Shown here: positions 1 to 10,781 of the stretch, one piece after another
Layout: every line of letters begins with the position of its first letter
Numbering within the stretch: position 1 is the first letter of the stretch
Source: Saccharomycopsis fibuligera x Saccharomycopsis cf. fibuligera
Taxonomy: Eukaryota; Ascomycota; Saccharomycetes; Ascoideales; Saccharomycopsidaceae
Assembly (NCBI GenBank): GCA_001936135.1
Contig: CP012812.1
Span: forward strand, 62,001 to 126,000
Length of the DNA stretch: 64,000 bases
Reading direction: 5' to 3'
Program-made: the position numbers and the translations under genes
The notes under the pieces: model-generated
Told to the model about the DNA's origin: nothing
Database searches by the model: none
Seen by the model: only the letters and a program-made list of their open reading frames with translations

Positions 1-1401
1 ACTAGATAAGCCAAAAGACGAGCTAAAATAGGACGCAGTAGTAGGAACTGTTGCTGTTATATTGTTTGGTACAGTAGATTTTTTGCTGATAGTGCTACTG
101 ATACCAGCAACAGAGGTAAATATAATATCCGATTTCGTGATACTTGATTCCCTGGAGCTAATATTAGACACAATGGAACTATTGATCAAGGTTGTGCTTT
201 CCACATTGGTGCTAAATGAGCCAGAAACAGTAACAGAAGCAGTAACAGAAGCAGTAGCAGAAGCAGTAGCAGAGGCAGTATCTGTTCTGTTCATATGAGT
301 TGTAATTGCCGTACTGTTCCAGTGGCTAGCAATGGCTGTAGTAGAGTTGAGGCCAGATGAAGTTCTGGTGCTGGCAGGAGCAGATGTCAATACAGTGCTG
401 TTCGTCAATCCAGAAGTAGCAGTGGTATTCCATTGTCCGCCTGTGGTGGTGGCCTTTCCAGCCGTACTCGTAGCATTCAGGATAGTGTTCCAATGGGCAA
501 TGCTGCTAGAAGAAGCAGTAACAGTAGCAGAGGCAGAAGCAGAGGCAGTATCTGTTCTGTTCATAGGAGTTGTAATTGCCGTACTGTTCCAGTGGCTAGC
601 AATGGCTGTAGTAGAGTTGAGGCCAGATGAAGTTCTGGTGCTGGCAGGAGCAGATGTCAATACAGTGCTGTTCGTCAATCCAGAAGTAGCAGTGGTATTC
701 CATTGTCCGCCTGTGGTGGTGGCCTTTCCAGCCGTACTCGTAGCATTCAGGGTAGTGTTCCAGTGGGCAATGCTGCTAGAAGAAGCAGTAACAGTAGCAG
801 AGGCAGAAGCAGAGGCAGAAGCAGAGGCAGAAGCAGAGGCAGAAGCAGTAGCAGAGGCAGTATCTGTTCTGTTCATAGGAGTTGTAATTGCCTTACTGTT
901 CCAGTGGCTAGCAATGGCTGTAGTAGAGTTGAGGCCAGATGAAGTTCTGGTACTGGCAGGAGCAGATGTCAACACAGTGCTGTTCGTCAATCCAGAAGTA
1001 GCAGTGGTATTCCATTGTCCACCTGTGGTGGCTGAAACGCTAGCATATATGCTAGTGTTGACAGAAGAACTTGTAAAAACAGTTGCGGAGCTGCTGAAGT
1101 ATACTGTGGTTGGATTAGAAGTCTTTGTTAGTGTCAGACTGGCGTTATTCGATTTTTGTAATGTGCTTATTGAAGTTTGTGGGTAGTTTGGGTTGAAAGA
1201 AGTTCCATTTTTCGTAGTTCTGATGGTATTATTAAACTCTGATCCTGTTGAGATACTACTAGTATTCATCGAGATGATATTGGTGCTTGTAGAATCAGGT
1301 GTTACCGAAATAGTAGGCAAAGACAAGGTTTTAATCCAACTAGTTGTAGTGCCATTCCCATCATTTGAAAATTTTGAAAATGTTGCCGAACTTGAACTTA
1401 C
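1..1401 (-). pseudogene. Adhesin stalk: in-frame continuation after a TAG, runs off left edge
   Basis: Reading the minus strand in the same frame as the adhesin ORF at 1402-3366, the sequence stays open from just past the TAG at 1402-1404 to base 1, about 467 codons. The product is almost entirely Ser, Thr, Ala and Asn, with many N-x-T/S sequons (for example HWNST, GQWNTTATS). This is the composition of the glycosylated stalk of a fungal wall adhesin. It contains three tandem 90-residue repeats. No GPI-anchor signal is visible because the frame runs off the window. One gene interrupted by a stop fits best, since random sequence would not stay open for so long with this composition. Whether the tail is translated (stop polymorphism, read-through or sequencing error) or is a decaying 3' half is unknown. 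Confidence 0.7.
271..1030 (-). repeat. Tandem 270-bp coding repeats in the adhesin stalk
   Basis: Three near-identical copies start at about 271, 541 and 853. The first is 270 bp. The second is 312 bp, because a 6/12-bp Ser-Ala minisatellite at about 781-852 is expanded. The third is partial and diverges near 1030. All lengths are multiples of three, so the minus-strand frame is kept, giving about 90 residues per unit rich in T, S and N. Because of the repeats, the plus strand is also free of stops here, but that reading is only a shadow. Such repeats change copy number by recombination and alter stalk length in fungal adhesins. Confidence 0.9.
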
Positions 1402-3366
1402 CTAGGTCCTGTTCCGAACAAGATGTGTTGATAGCAGCTCGGAGGTTAGTTCCAACGTTGATGTAACAGTGGCATTACCTGTAAATGAAACGCTATTTGG
1501 TAAGGATGTAGTTGTTGAGTTTGAAAGCGACACAACAGAAGTTAGTGATACAAAAGGAGCAGAGCTATGTTCAGAAGGGCCGCTGGTATCTTCAGTTGAG
1601 TTTGCAGTTAAGAAACTAGCAGAACTTTCAAAACCACTCGATGAGTTTGCCTGTAGAGCAGAACTTGAGGTGATTGTCAGCGATGGCCATGGGTTCTCGA
1701 TGGTGGTGCTATCATTGGTAGTGGAATTAAATGCGGCGCTTGAGGTGCTCTCTGAGAAAACAAGTGACGAGGGTGATTCTGTGACACTGCTTTCCTTTTT
1801 ATTGAGACTTTCACTGACACTAACGGTGGTGATAATATAGCTGGTTGAGAAAGGTTTGGCTATGACGACTAAAACTGGAAGCTCAGTTTTCGTTGGGACA
1901 GAAACAATTGTCGATGTTTGCATCCCCGACCAGAAGCTCGTGACTGTGCGTGTTGGTCTTGGTGTTTCTACCACAACATTGGCCCACTGGTCTTGGTCTC
2001 CAGTGATGGCAGTAGTGGTTGACACAACGCTGCCAGTCCATTGCTGAGTGGTTGAAGCTGTTATTCTTGGCTTTTTAACAATGATTTCAACTGGCAAGCT
2101 GATGTCCTCGGGGTAGGAGGTGGTGGTCAATAGCTCTCCATCATCGTAGCTGGTCACTTCTGTGGTTGGGCGAGGAGTTTGTACGATGATTTTGATTGTT
2201 CTGGTTAATCCATCACTGGTCTCAGTAGTAGTTGAGACCTTAGTACCTGTCCATTGTTTTGTTTCTGTAATTGTAGTAACTGGATTCTCGACGATGACAA
2301 CCGCTGGCATTGTGGTTTCCTTTGGGAAGGACGTGGTTGAGGTGAGCACCAGTCCGGTATACTTAGTAGTGGTAATTGATGGTCTTGGAGTCTCGACAAT
2401 AACGCTTATAAACTGCGAATATTTCCCAAGAGTTTTAGTATAAGTTGTTGGGTACGGATTTGTCCCTTGTTTTGTTATTGTGGTTGAAGTGACTGGAACC
2501 TCAACGATAACTGTAGCCATACTGGACAAATCAGATGGCATTGCTGTTGTTGTGGACATTTTGTTTCCGTTCCAAGTGGTAGTAATGGTAGTGGTAGGAA
2601 TAGGTGTCTCGACAATGACTTCATCTGGAATAGAATAGTCTGTAAAAGTTTTTGTGGTGACTGTAGAGTAGTGATTTGTCCATGGCACCGTAGTGGTGAT
2701 TGTAGTCTTTGGTGCATTGTTGGTAACGGAGGAGCAGTAAGACCACATTTCACTAACATGATAAACATTATTCAAATTTTGGATTTCGTACCCGCTTGGT
2801 AGAAAAAATCTTGGTAATGTTACAATTTGATCAACTTTATCTTCGTAGACAATTCTGATTGGATAATAGGTCCCTGCCTGTAGGTAAATCTTTCTTGACC
2901 CATCACTATTGTGTCCTTGAGTACCTGTGCTGTACATGAAGACATTACCTTGGCTAGGAGTGGACAGTTGACAGCAATCAAAAGCATCTGTACCTATGTA
3001 CAAAGAAGCTTTGTCAACATTGCTAAAAGTTGCTGTATAGAAACCAGTTTCTGTGGCATAGAAATAACCAGTATAATCTATGGTGTACTTGTTTTGTTCC
3101 TGAGGCTGACCGCCCCACCACCAAGTTCTTTTCTCAACTGAAGGTTCCTTAGAAGATGTTAACTCAATTCGTGAGCTGGTGTTGAACATATTATTTCTTT
3201 TATAGTAGTTGTTGTTGGAAGAAGTGGAAGTGACAGAAAATCCATAGTATGCAAAGAATGTTGCAATGTTACAACCTGTAACACTGTTAACATCGGTATT
3301 GGTTTGGCTATAAGCATTTGCTGAAGAAAAAACGTACAGAAAAAACAAAAGCAAAAATAATTTCAT
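1402..3366 (-). CDS. GLEYA/PA14-type cell-wall adhesin (flocculin-like), N-terminal part
   Basis: The protein is 654 residues up to a TAG. Residues 1-19 form a signal peptide (MKLFLLLFFLYVFSSANA). Residues about 30-190 resemble the PA14/GLEYA lectin-like ligand-binding domain of yeast adhesins. A Trp-rich strand lies at 81-85, followed by GYFYATETGFYTATFSN, the DAFDCC calcium-site-like motif at 127-132, and YYPIRIVYED at 167-176 in the place of the GLEYA strand. Residues about 230-500 carry six or more flocculin-type repeats alternating VIVETPxPT with a W-x-G-xx-STTT block. Ser/Thr-rich sequence follows. The protein should be secreted and wall-attached and mediate adhesion. The reading frame continues past the TAG into a long stalk (1-1401), so this ORF is probably only the N-terminal half of the intended protein. 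The sugar bound cannot be predicted. Confidence 0.88.
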   Translation of the reverse strand: MKLFLLLFFLYVFSSANAYSQTNTDVNSVTGCNIATFFAYYGFSVTSTSSNNNYYKRNNMFNTSSRIELTSSKEPSVEKRTWWWGGQPQEQNKYTIDYTGYFYATETGFYTATFSNVDKASLYIGTDAFDCCQLSTPSQGNVFMYSTGTQGHNSDGSRKIYLQAGTYYPIRIVYEDKVDQIVTLPRFFLPSGYEIQNLNNVYHVSEMWSYCSSVTNNAPKTTITTTVPWTNHYSTVTTKTFTDYSIPDEVIVETPIPTTTITTTWNGNKMSTTTAMPSDLSSMATVIVEVPVTSTTITKQGTNPYPTTYTKTLGKYSQFISVIVETPRPSITTTKYTGLVLTSTTSFPKETTMPAVVIVENPVTTITETKQWTGTKVSTTTETSDGLTRTIKIIVQTPRPTTEVTSYDDGELLTTTSYPEDISLPVEIIVKKPRITASTTQQWTGSVVSTTTAITGDQDQWANVVVETPRPTRTVTSFWSGMQTSTIVSVPTKTELPVLVVIAKPFSTSYIITTVSVSESLNKKESSVTESPSSLVFSESTSSAAFNSTTNDSTTIENPWPSLTITSSSALQANSSSGFESSASFLTANSTEDTSGPSEHSSAPFVSLTSVVSLSNSTTTSLPNSVSFTGNATVTSTLELTSELLSTHLVRNRT

Positions 3367-6348
3367 TGTAATTGGTAATTAATTAATGCTAAGTAACTAA
3401 ATATTAGTCAATTTATTACTGTAGAATAACGAATTGTGCGACTACTGCAAATAATATATATACATTATAGAGTTTTTACCATTGACCATAACCAATAAAA
3501 ATAAATTATTCATCATTATAGAGATAGTTACCAACCGAGGAAATATTCTCGAAAATCGTAAGATCAGACCAAGATCCATTGCCTTACAAATCAGTGAGTG
3601 ACTTTTTAAAAAATAAAGATGCATATTGAGGCTCTTTCCATGAATAGAACATTTACCGTTTTCCAGATCTCATACACCACCATTTCCGTCGAGTCGGATT
3701 TAAAAATGGGTTTTTACCGACACCAATAGCCAATTGGCATTCAATCAACACTAACAGACAAAGTTTAGTTGCTTCTCGCTTATAACGCTCATGCAAAAAC
3801 AAACTGCTTGAAGTAAGACATCGACCCATATCTGGAAGGTCTGGCGATTAGTTTGGAAAAAAGTGCATAAAGACAATATAACAGTTTTTTGAATTGTTCC
3901 GAGGAAAATATGCAAGATATTAACCCCCAATATCTATGACGCTATACTATGTTCAAGCTAGCATATTATAGCATTAGGTGACAGAAAGCGGCCATATATT
4001 GGCTATATTCACAGTTATGGGGACCGCTACATGGCCGTGGTACTTATGTTCAGACCTGCTGCATTTCGGGTTATGCACGTCCCCAACTTCCGAAAGTAGT
4101 TTTTAACTGAACTAGCTGCACGTTGACCGTTTTGTACATATAAATGCATATATGTACATTTATGATGTTGTCCGCATAATTTCTTCAACTGCAGTAAAAA
4201 ATTCTCACTAATAGTAAAAAAGAAATTTTTACGTTTTTCCAAAAAAAGGGGGACATGAAAACAAAAATTAGTTACTATTATTATAACGTACAATATCATA
4301 TTTCAAATTTACTCCCGAGCAGTACGTATGCACTATCAAGCCTTGCAGGTCTTTTGGTAAACCATTACATCTCTAAAGTATCATGGTCGGTAACAAATGC
4401 CGCTAACAACCGCGGAACAGTATTAGCTAAGCAGAACGTCATATATGATCCATGTTTTCTACAGGCTTACCACTCGGCAACACTTGCGCCATTTAATTAT
4501 AAAAACGTGACTTCAAAAGATGATAAATGGCCAATTTCTTTCCCTTCTTTTTATGTTGTAATATCTGTTTCAAGGTGAAAAATTTTTTTTTTTTTTGGCG
4601 TAATTCTACCTGTCTGCAAACTTAAGTGTTCAAGCCACAAAAATTATAGAGCTTTTTAACCCTTTTCAGCCCCATTTCCACAAATACTGTAGTCATGAGA
4701 CACGAGAAAACCTTTAGGTTAACAATTTTTTTTTTTTTTTTTTTTTTTTTTTGCTACCAAAAGGCATCGGGAATTTACTCTTTGCAACATCCGATTTTTT
4801 CTTCCTGCATTTCCTTTCTATATTCCAGAAAGGTTTTGAAACTTTATTTTTTTTTCCAGTAGTTTCCAAGATTTCGGAAATTCTTCAAGAGCTAACCCTA
4901 TGTTGCTTCTCGGCAGTATCTCATACAAAATTTAAACAGGGGTGGGATCAAGGCGCAAAAATTCCTAGTTCCGCATGTTTGTTCCACATGGATTGTTTTA
5001 TTAGTGCAAATCTCAGGTTCAAAGCTGCTTTATAAACATTTTTTCAAAGAAAAAACAGAGAGACCTGTAGTTTAAAAAAAACCGATTGCAAAAAAGAAAA
5101 GAAAAAGTAGTTGGCTGATTAATTTTGGCACCAAAAACGGTTTTATTGTTCTTTGTATTGTTAGGTAAAAATGTGGCATATAAGGGTGTATTCAATTAGT
5201 AGCATTGTTGACGTGATCGGCGTAGAATAATGCACCCATAATAGAAAGTATCGGTGATTGTTGCCATCTCTTACAAATAAGTAGCTCTACGTGTAACCTC
5301 AACGTTGCGGTTAAAATAGCAGATTATTGCCGACAATAAAGACAACCAATATAAGCACCAGACATTGATTAATAAGCCACTAACTTTGACGAGACGGTAA
5401 AAAACAAAAGAAATTCCCCATAAAAAGGATAACGTAACGTGTTAACTGCATGTAGAAGTTTTTTCTTTTTATGCATGCTCCATAATGCATCCTAATGCAT
5501 AATCTAACCTGTCTAAAGCACATGCTGGTTGGTATGACAACCGCGTAGCGAGACAAGTTTGCATGTTTCCTTGCGTTGGATCAAAAAGCATAATCGGATC
5601 AAAAATTCAGCTCTGCAGTAGTTTGCTTCTTGATTTTGAAATTGGAGTCTAAATGACAACTGAAAAACTGGCTGTAGTCATAGTTCAATATCTTACATAA
5701 CCTTTAGGTGCATTGAAAATTTCAGAAACAGGTGATTATTGTCATTCTTCCGGGTTTGCTTAGGTGTTTCTCGACAAAAATTTTTAAAAGGCGAGAAATT
5801 ATAGGCAAAAAAAATTTGCGGCTGTCTTTTAATGTCCTACAACTGCTGCCACTAAGACTGGTTTGCAGACAGCCTTACATCAACCATCGTAATGCTCAAG
5901 TGAAGAGACGAACTCAATTTAGAAATAGTTTGGAAATGCGAACACAAAAGGATATTTTGGTTATATATAGTATAGTATGAGACGCGAAAAATAGAAATGG
6001 AAAAAATAAAAATAAAAAGAGAGCAAGCAAAAAAAAATTTTTTTTTTTTTTTCATACTTCGTTGTACTTTGTAGAGTATTTGTCTATCAAAAAACAAACT
6101 AGAGCCATGATAAGTAGAAAAAAAAATATGGGAAGATATAAGAAAAACAAGGGTCGTATTCTCCAAAGGTGAAAAATGTCAAAAGAAAAATTAAGACCTT
6201 TTCTAAAATCAATAAATAACTAGGCAATCAACAATCCTTCAGATTACGGAATAATTATGCTAATTTGTGGCTAAATGCAAATGTGGCTTATTTTGAACTT
6301 TATATAATAGTTAAGAGCAATAATAATTCGTGAATTTTGATTTTATAA
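3367..6348. promoter_or_regulatory. 3 kb intergenic region: long upstream region of the adhesin
   Basis: No convincing gene was found; open frames are short (under 110 codons) and of biased composition. A TATA-like run (TATATATA) lies near 3454-3462, about 90 bp before the adhesin ATG. A T27 tract occupies 4726-4752 and another T run lies near 6037-6052. The right end also holds the 3' flank of the gene ending at 6349. Long promoters are common for regulated adhesin genes in yeasts, so this length may reflect complex control. I see nothing else firm. Confidence 0.5.
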
Positions 6349-8517
6349 TCATTGATCAAAGTCTTGGATTAGATGCCCCGCACCATCATAACCAAGCGAC
6401 AATTTATACTTGAGCTCATACTTCAAGAAGAACAACCATTCTCTGTTGGTCCATTTATCAAGTGGAAGAGGGGAGTTAAACTCTTGAGGAGCCTCAGGTA
6501 CAGGAGCAGCATTATTAATGGTGACTTCTGGCTCAGGATCTTTGGACTTTTTGAAAACAGACAAGATGCTTTTGGACTTTTTCTTTTGAACCTTTTTAGA
6601 GCTTGTGGTAGTAGTAGTGACCAGCTTTTTGTTGCCAAATCCAGGCGCTTCTCTTTCTATTGGTAAGCCAGAAATCTTTGCATTCACCAATCTAAAAGCC
6701 TCATCATAATCTAAATATTTGGATTTAGGTAAAACTGGTAATGCAAATAACAAAGAGTTCAAGTTGGTCTTGTCAGATTTTAATCTCTTTGGTCTACCAT
6801 ACAATTCAAAAGCATCAAACAATGGAATCAAAAATCTTATCATAATTTCAAAATTGGCAACACTGGGATGTGGTTCAGGAATGATGTATAATGAAGATAC
6901 AAAATGATTGATACTAGCAACTGCTCCAAGGTTTGCATCAAGGCTTGAATTAGTAGTATTGACATTTGACACTGATTCGCTGTCTCTAGAATTCAAACTT
7001 AATGACGATTTGCCTCTTCCAATTTTTATTGAACTTAATGATGATGATCTTGATCTATTTCCAGACTTGCTATTAGTCTCAGAGTTGCTAGCATAGATAG
7101 GTGATGGTGGAATAGCAGAAGTGTTATTTGACACCCCTTTACTTAAAAGGTATTTCCAGTTATGTACTATGATTTCACCTTCAACTCTTAGCAAAGACGA
7201 ATTATCAACAGCCTCGGGAATTAAAGGATAAACACTAAAAGTGCTGAAACCTTGGTTAATTGTCATAATCAAATTCTTCTTGTTACTAGTTTTGTCAGAA
7301 CTGTAAATATTTACATGACCTGGCTTGTCCTTTTGCTTTGGTACCACAACAATATATACTTTGAGCCATTTAGAAGAGATATAGTTGAGTTTGATGTTAC
7401 ACCATTCTCCTATACTGTACCTGCTTTCAGCCAATAACGCTTTAATATCAGTCAAGTAGACGGCCTTAGCGGAAAGTAAAGCACCAGTATAAGCTTCGTG
7501 CAAACTATTGAACTCAAAATAAGACAAGATTAAAGCAGCAAACCAAGCTTTATGATGTTCCAAAGTTTCAAATTTCAAATAGTAATTCGTTGAGGATGGG
7601 TTAATGATTTTTATGGTGGTTATATCGAAATAGTTGGTAAATGATGCATCAGCAACATTGATGTAAATTGGCTTGAAATCAGATTGGTTAATATCCCAAA
7701 TAGCCAATTCATTGCCTGATAAAGTACCAAAGCAGGATATTGTGTTAGTAGCACTGGTGTACATGTTGCGGATATCATTAGAAGAAGACAATAGGGTGTT
7801 GCGACTTGTTACTTTTTCCATAGTGAGCTGGAAATAACCTTCCTTGTACACTCTGGCTTGCTGAGAATTGAACAAAGTGACAATAGGGATCAATTCTTGT
7901 GGGGTGTTTTTTGGAATATCAAGCACTCTATCAACTTTTGCATTTTGATGACGTTGCTGAGATTTAGTGCTATCCGAGCTTGGGACAAGATTGAATGATC
8001 TGCGTTTGCTAGCAGTGTCATTTGCACCATCGCTAAAAGTTGTACTATTTTTTGGTTCTATGGTTGAGTTTCTGGCAGAAGAGGCATTAGAATGGCTAGG
8101 AGAGTATAATGCAGTTTGGTTAACACTGCTATCTATATAAGATACCCTAGAGTCTGATCTATGGCGAAGGAAACTAGTTGGTACAGAAACATTGCGCGAC
8201 AGCTGGCGCTGGTGGTGGACCAGAGGTTCTTGACTGCTGGAAGGCGTGTTTATAAATGAAGAAGAAGCGCCCGAGTCGCCATTACCAGGAGTATGGAACT
8301 GCTCTGGAGCAATGCTTTGGGGAGTGGTAGGTAATGTGTTGCTGTTATTGTTATTGACACTGAGGTTTCTCATTCCATCGTCTATACCGACCTGGTGGCC
8401 ATTTTGGATGGAATTGGCGGTTTGATCTTGCAAGAACGGGTTGTCACCGGAGGAATTTGCAGTTCTGTTGCTAGAGTCTCTGTTAAGAGCCTTATTGAAA
8501 GTGGCAGCGAGCGACAT
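6349..8517 (-). CDS. Skg3/Caf120-family PH-domain protein
   Basis: The protein is 722 residues. About 200 N-terminal residues are low-complexity (N, S, T, Q rich). The recognisable core starts near residue 210 with IPIVTLFNSQQARVYKEGYF. It continues as a PH-like fold through HHKAWFAALILSYFEFNSL and the conserved block EAYTGALLSAKAVYLTDIKALL. A second conserved region follows the Ser-rich linker (NHFVSSLYIIPEPHPSVANFEIMIRF is its core). The tail holds Lys-rich KKVQKKKSKS and a conserved KWTNREWLFFLKYE. This layout matches the S. cerevisiae paralogues Skg3 and Caf120, the latter linked to the Ccr4-Not complex and both found at sites of growth. It is shorter than those (over 1,000 residues). I cannot tell which paralogue it matches, and a single pre-duplication orthologue is expected in this clade. 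Confidence 0.72.
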   Translation of the reverse strand: MSLAATFNKALNRDSSNRTANSSGDNPFLQDQTANSIQNGHQVGIDDGMRNLSVNNNNSNTLPTTPQSIAPEQFHTPGNGDSGASSSFINTPSSSQEPLVHHQRQLSRNVSVPTSFLRHRSDSRVSYIDSSVNQTALYSPSHSNASSARNSTIEPKNSTTFSDGANDTASKRRSFNLVPSSDSTKSQQRHQNAKVDRVLDIPKNTPQELIPIVTLFNSQQARVYKEGYFQLTMEKVTSRNTLLSSSNDIRNMYTSATNTISCFGTLSGNELAIWDINQSDFKPIYINVADASFTNYFDITTIKIINPSSTNYYLKFETLEHHKAWFAALILSYFEFNSLHEAYTGALLSAKAVYLTDIKALLAESRYSIGEWCNIKLNYISSKWLKVYIVVVPKQKDKPGHVNIYSSDKTSNKKNLIMTINQGFSTFSVYPLIPEAVDNSSLLRVEGEIIVHNWKYLLSKGVSNNTSAIPPSPIYASNSETNSKSGNRSRSSSLSSIKIGRGKSSLSLNSRDSESVSNVNTTNSSLDANLGAVASINHFVSSLYIIPEPHPSVANFEIMIRFLIPLFDAFELYGRPKRLKSDKTNLNSLLFALPVLPKSKYLDYDEAFRLVNAKISGLPIEREAPGFGNKKLVTTTTTSSKKVQKKKSKSILSVFKKSKDPEPEVTINNAAPVPEAPQEFNSPLPLDKWTNREWLFFLKYELKYKLSLGYDGAGHLIQDFDQ

Positions 8518-8977
8518 CTAGAAGACAACCATAAACAGCGATTGAGGTAGCGAAAGATAAGGACAGGGTTGGATTTAAAGTATAAGGAAAAAATAAGGAA
8601 AAAGAAAGAAGAAAAGAAAAGCGAAGAAAATCCAGGACGAAAGCAGCAAGAAGCCGGCAGGAACAGACAACAAGAATTGAGGATTGTGGGCAACCCGAAA
8701 AACAGGGCGAAGTTAAAGTTATATTTATTTTTACTTTTACTTTATTTTTATTGTTGATTACTGAGGAAGCTGAAATCGCACAATTTGCTAACAAACGATG
8801 ACTGGAGTCTTGGCACGTGTACTGACTTTTCGGTTACGTAACGTATTATCTTGAGCCAATACCCGGCTTCTGGAATATTATAAAGAGAAGGTGTCCGTAT
8901 AAGCTCAGCCACGGTTATTTCATTACTACATAGTGGCTTACTACATATATAGTGGCTTATTACGTATGGTTCAAAAG

Positions 8978-9012
<35 letters not shown>

Positions 9013-9185
9013 GAGCTGACACTTACGTATCATAGCATCATATAGCATAATGTAGCATAAAATAGCATTAGATGGTCAATAATATCAGAGTATACAGTTT
9101 ATTCATCATTTAAATTCCCAAAGGAATAAACAGAAAGATTACAGTATTCTAAATTAAAGACTCCCAAAGTTCTTGAATTTCATTC
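8518..9185. promoter_or_regulatory. Divergent promoter between the Skg3/Caf120-like gene and VTA1
   Basis: This 668 bp spacer separates two outward-facing starts. It holds a CACGTG E-box at 8814-8819 (the Cbf1/Pho4 core), a TAC microsatellite at 8978-9010, and four loosely spaced TAGCATAA-like words at about 9030-9070. No gene was seen. Confidence 0.5.
8978..9010. repeat. (TAC)11 microsatellite
   Basis: There are eleven uninterrupted TAC triplets about 175 bp upstream of the VTA1 ATG, in noncoding sequence. Confidence 0.97.
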
Positions 9186-10781
9186 ATGGCAAACATCTAT
9201 AGCCACCTTTCTCTTCCGCCAGCCCTCCTGGGCAAATACTCCTTGTTGCTCCGCACCGCAAGCCACCTTTACCAGACAGCACAGCCGTTGCTCGCCTACT
9301 ACGCCTTGCTCTACTTGGTACACTCGTTTATCGCCATAATCTCCGACTACCTCGACCACAGCATCAACAAACATCAGCTCTCGGTGCTAGAGATCCAACA
9401 ACTTCTGCAAACCACTGACAAGCTCATTGAAGAACTTGAGCACCAGAAATCTTCGTTGGCGCAATCCGGTCAAAATATTACTTTTCGAAAAAATGCTGTT
9501 ATAAATGGCCAAGACACAGCAGCCTACCAAGCATTACTGGATAAAGTGGAGTCACTTAGTACAGCCCAAGTGTTGGACAAGAGTATTGCAAGCATTGAAT
9601 CCCAGTTCAAACAAAATATCACGCAACTAGAGCAACTTACTGCCCAGAAAAACCATGTGACTGAAGATGTTACTAGTACAGAAGGGGGAACTTCTAATCC
9701 AATTGAGAAAGATGTTACAGATAACGGACAGCTGGCAATCGCAGATGGCATGAATAATACCGAGGATCATCATGCTATTGACAAGCAAAGCATAGACTCG
9801 GGCTCGCCTGAAGATGACTCTGACACACACAGTGCAAAATCGGATGGCTCAGACATTGCTTCATTGCACCCAATATCCTTTGGCGTGGCCAATATTATAA
9901 GCGAAGAAATTCTAAGCAAAAATTACTTGATTGACCAAGCGTTTCAAATTGTTGACAGATCCGTTGAAGCTGTTGAGAATAACACGGCTGAAAAAAAAGC
10001 TGGTAAAGATCTTTTGACCGCTTCATTGTTGTTGGAGATTGCTGTCAACTTGTATCCAATTGAGTGTAGTAGTGGCGATGCTGCTGCCGAGGCACAGCCT
10101 CAACTGGGAAACAATAGCAGTGTCAGCGAAAATGAAATTAACTTGGATAACATAGAGTCAATATTTGCCGGCGAAGGCACAGCCAATACTCAAAAACACA
10201 CACTTCTCACTGAGGCACTTGTCTCCAATAAAGAACTCAAGCGCAAAATCAAATACTCCAAGCTTGCTGGAGTGAAGATCATCAAGCTCATAAAGCAACA
10301 CGATAATGACTTTACGAAAATTGATTTTTCTCGGAATCATCAGCTCATGATGGAAATAATAAAGCTAACAGAGACAGAAGCATTCAACCAAGAAGCTATC
10401 AAGGATACCATAAAGTCAGCGTTAGCAGAAACCAGTGACAATGAAGAGACTAGCGATTCTCAAGACTTGTTTCCCAAGATTCCCACTGCGTTGGGTAAGA
10501 AAGATGCTGGTGCTGACAAAAGCAGTAGCAAAGAATTTATCACAAAGAAAGATGATGCATCTTCGGTGAAATCTGTCGCTGGCCTAACATCACAGTCTCC
10601 AAAGGAAGAAACGCCGTTATCAGTTCCTGAACTTATACGTAATGATGCGCTTCTAAGTGAGGCCAAGAAACGCTGCAAGTATGCCATTAGTGCTTTAGAA
10701 TACGAGGATGGCAGCACTGCACTTAAAGAGCTTGAAGACGCCATAAAATTTGTCAAGCAGTTTCAAGAGTTGAAACAGTGA
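9186..10781 (+). CDS. VTA1: Vta1-like regulator of the Vps4 ATPase (ESCRT pathway)
   Basis: The protein is 531 residues. In the Vta1/LIP5 family the N-terminal MIT-like helices bind ESCRT-III (Did2, Vps60) and the C-terminal VSL domain binds and stimulates the Vps4 ATPase in multivesicular-body sorting. Here residues about 20-50 (LYQTAQPLLAYYALLYLVHSFI) match the family's N-terminal helix, typically AYYxxLYAVQ. The last 50 residues contain AKKRCKYAISALEYEDGS followed by TALKELEDAIKFV, very close to the VSL signature (KYAISALNYEDLPTA in yeast). Between them lies a long acidic Ser/Asp-rich linker. At 531 residues it is much longer than yeast Vta1 (about 330). At least four in-frame CTG codons occur, all at poorly conserved positions. 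It is divergent from the neighbour at 8517. The assignment rests on the two ends. Confidence 0.78.
   Translation: MANIYSHLSLPPALLGKYSLLLRTASHLYQTAQPLLAYYALLYLVHSFIAIISDYLDHSINKHQLSVLEIQQLLQTTDKLIEELEHQKSSLAQSGQNITFRKNAVINGQDTAAYQALLDKVESLSTAQVLDKSIASIESQFKQNITQLEQLTAQKNHVTEDVTSTEGGTSNPIEKDVTDNGQLAIADGMNNTEDHHAIDKQSIDSGSPEDDSDTHSAKSDGSDIASLHPISFGVANIISEEILSKNYLIDQAFQIVDRSVEAVENNTAEKKAGKDLLTASLLLEIAVNLYPIECSSGDAAAEAQPQLGNNSSVSENEINLDNIESIFAGEGTANTQKHTLLTEALVSNKELKRKIKYSKLAGVKIIKLIKQHDNDFTKIDFSRNHQLMMEIIKLTETEAFNQEAIKDTIKSALAETSDNEETSDSQDLFPKIPTALGKKDAGADKSSSKEFITKKDDASSVKSVAGLTSQSPKEETPLSVPELIRNDALLSEAKKRCKYAISALEYEDGSTALKELEDAIKFVKQFQELKQ

Noticed and set aside
332-1186. 284-codon open frame on the plus strand
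   Set aside because: It is the reverse strand of the repetitive adhesin stalk. Repeats free of stops on one strand are often free on the other, and the minus-strand reading has the adhesin composition.
1404-1410. An intron removing the adhesin stop
   Set aside because: The GTAAGT donor-like word lies after the TAG, and I saw no suitable donor just before it with a matching branch and acceptor.
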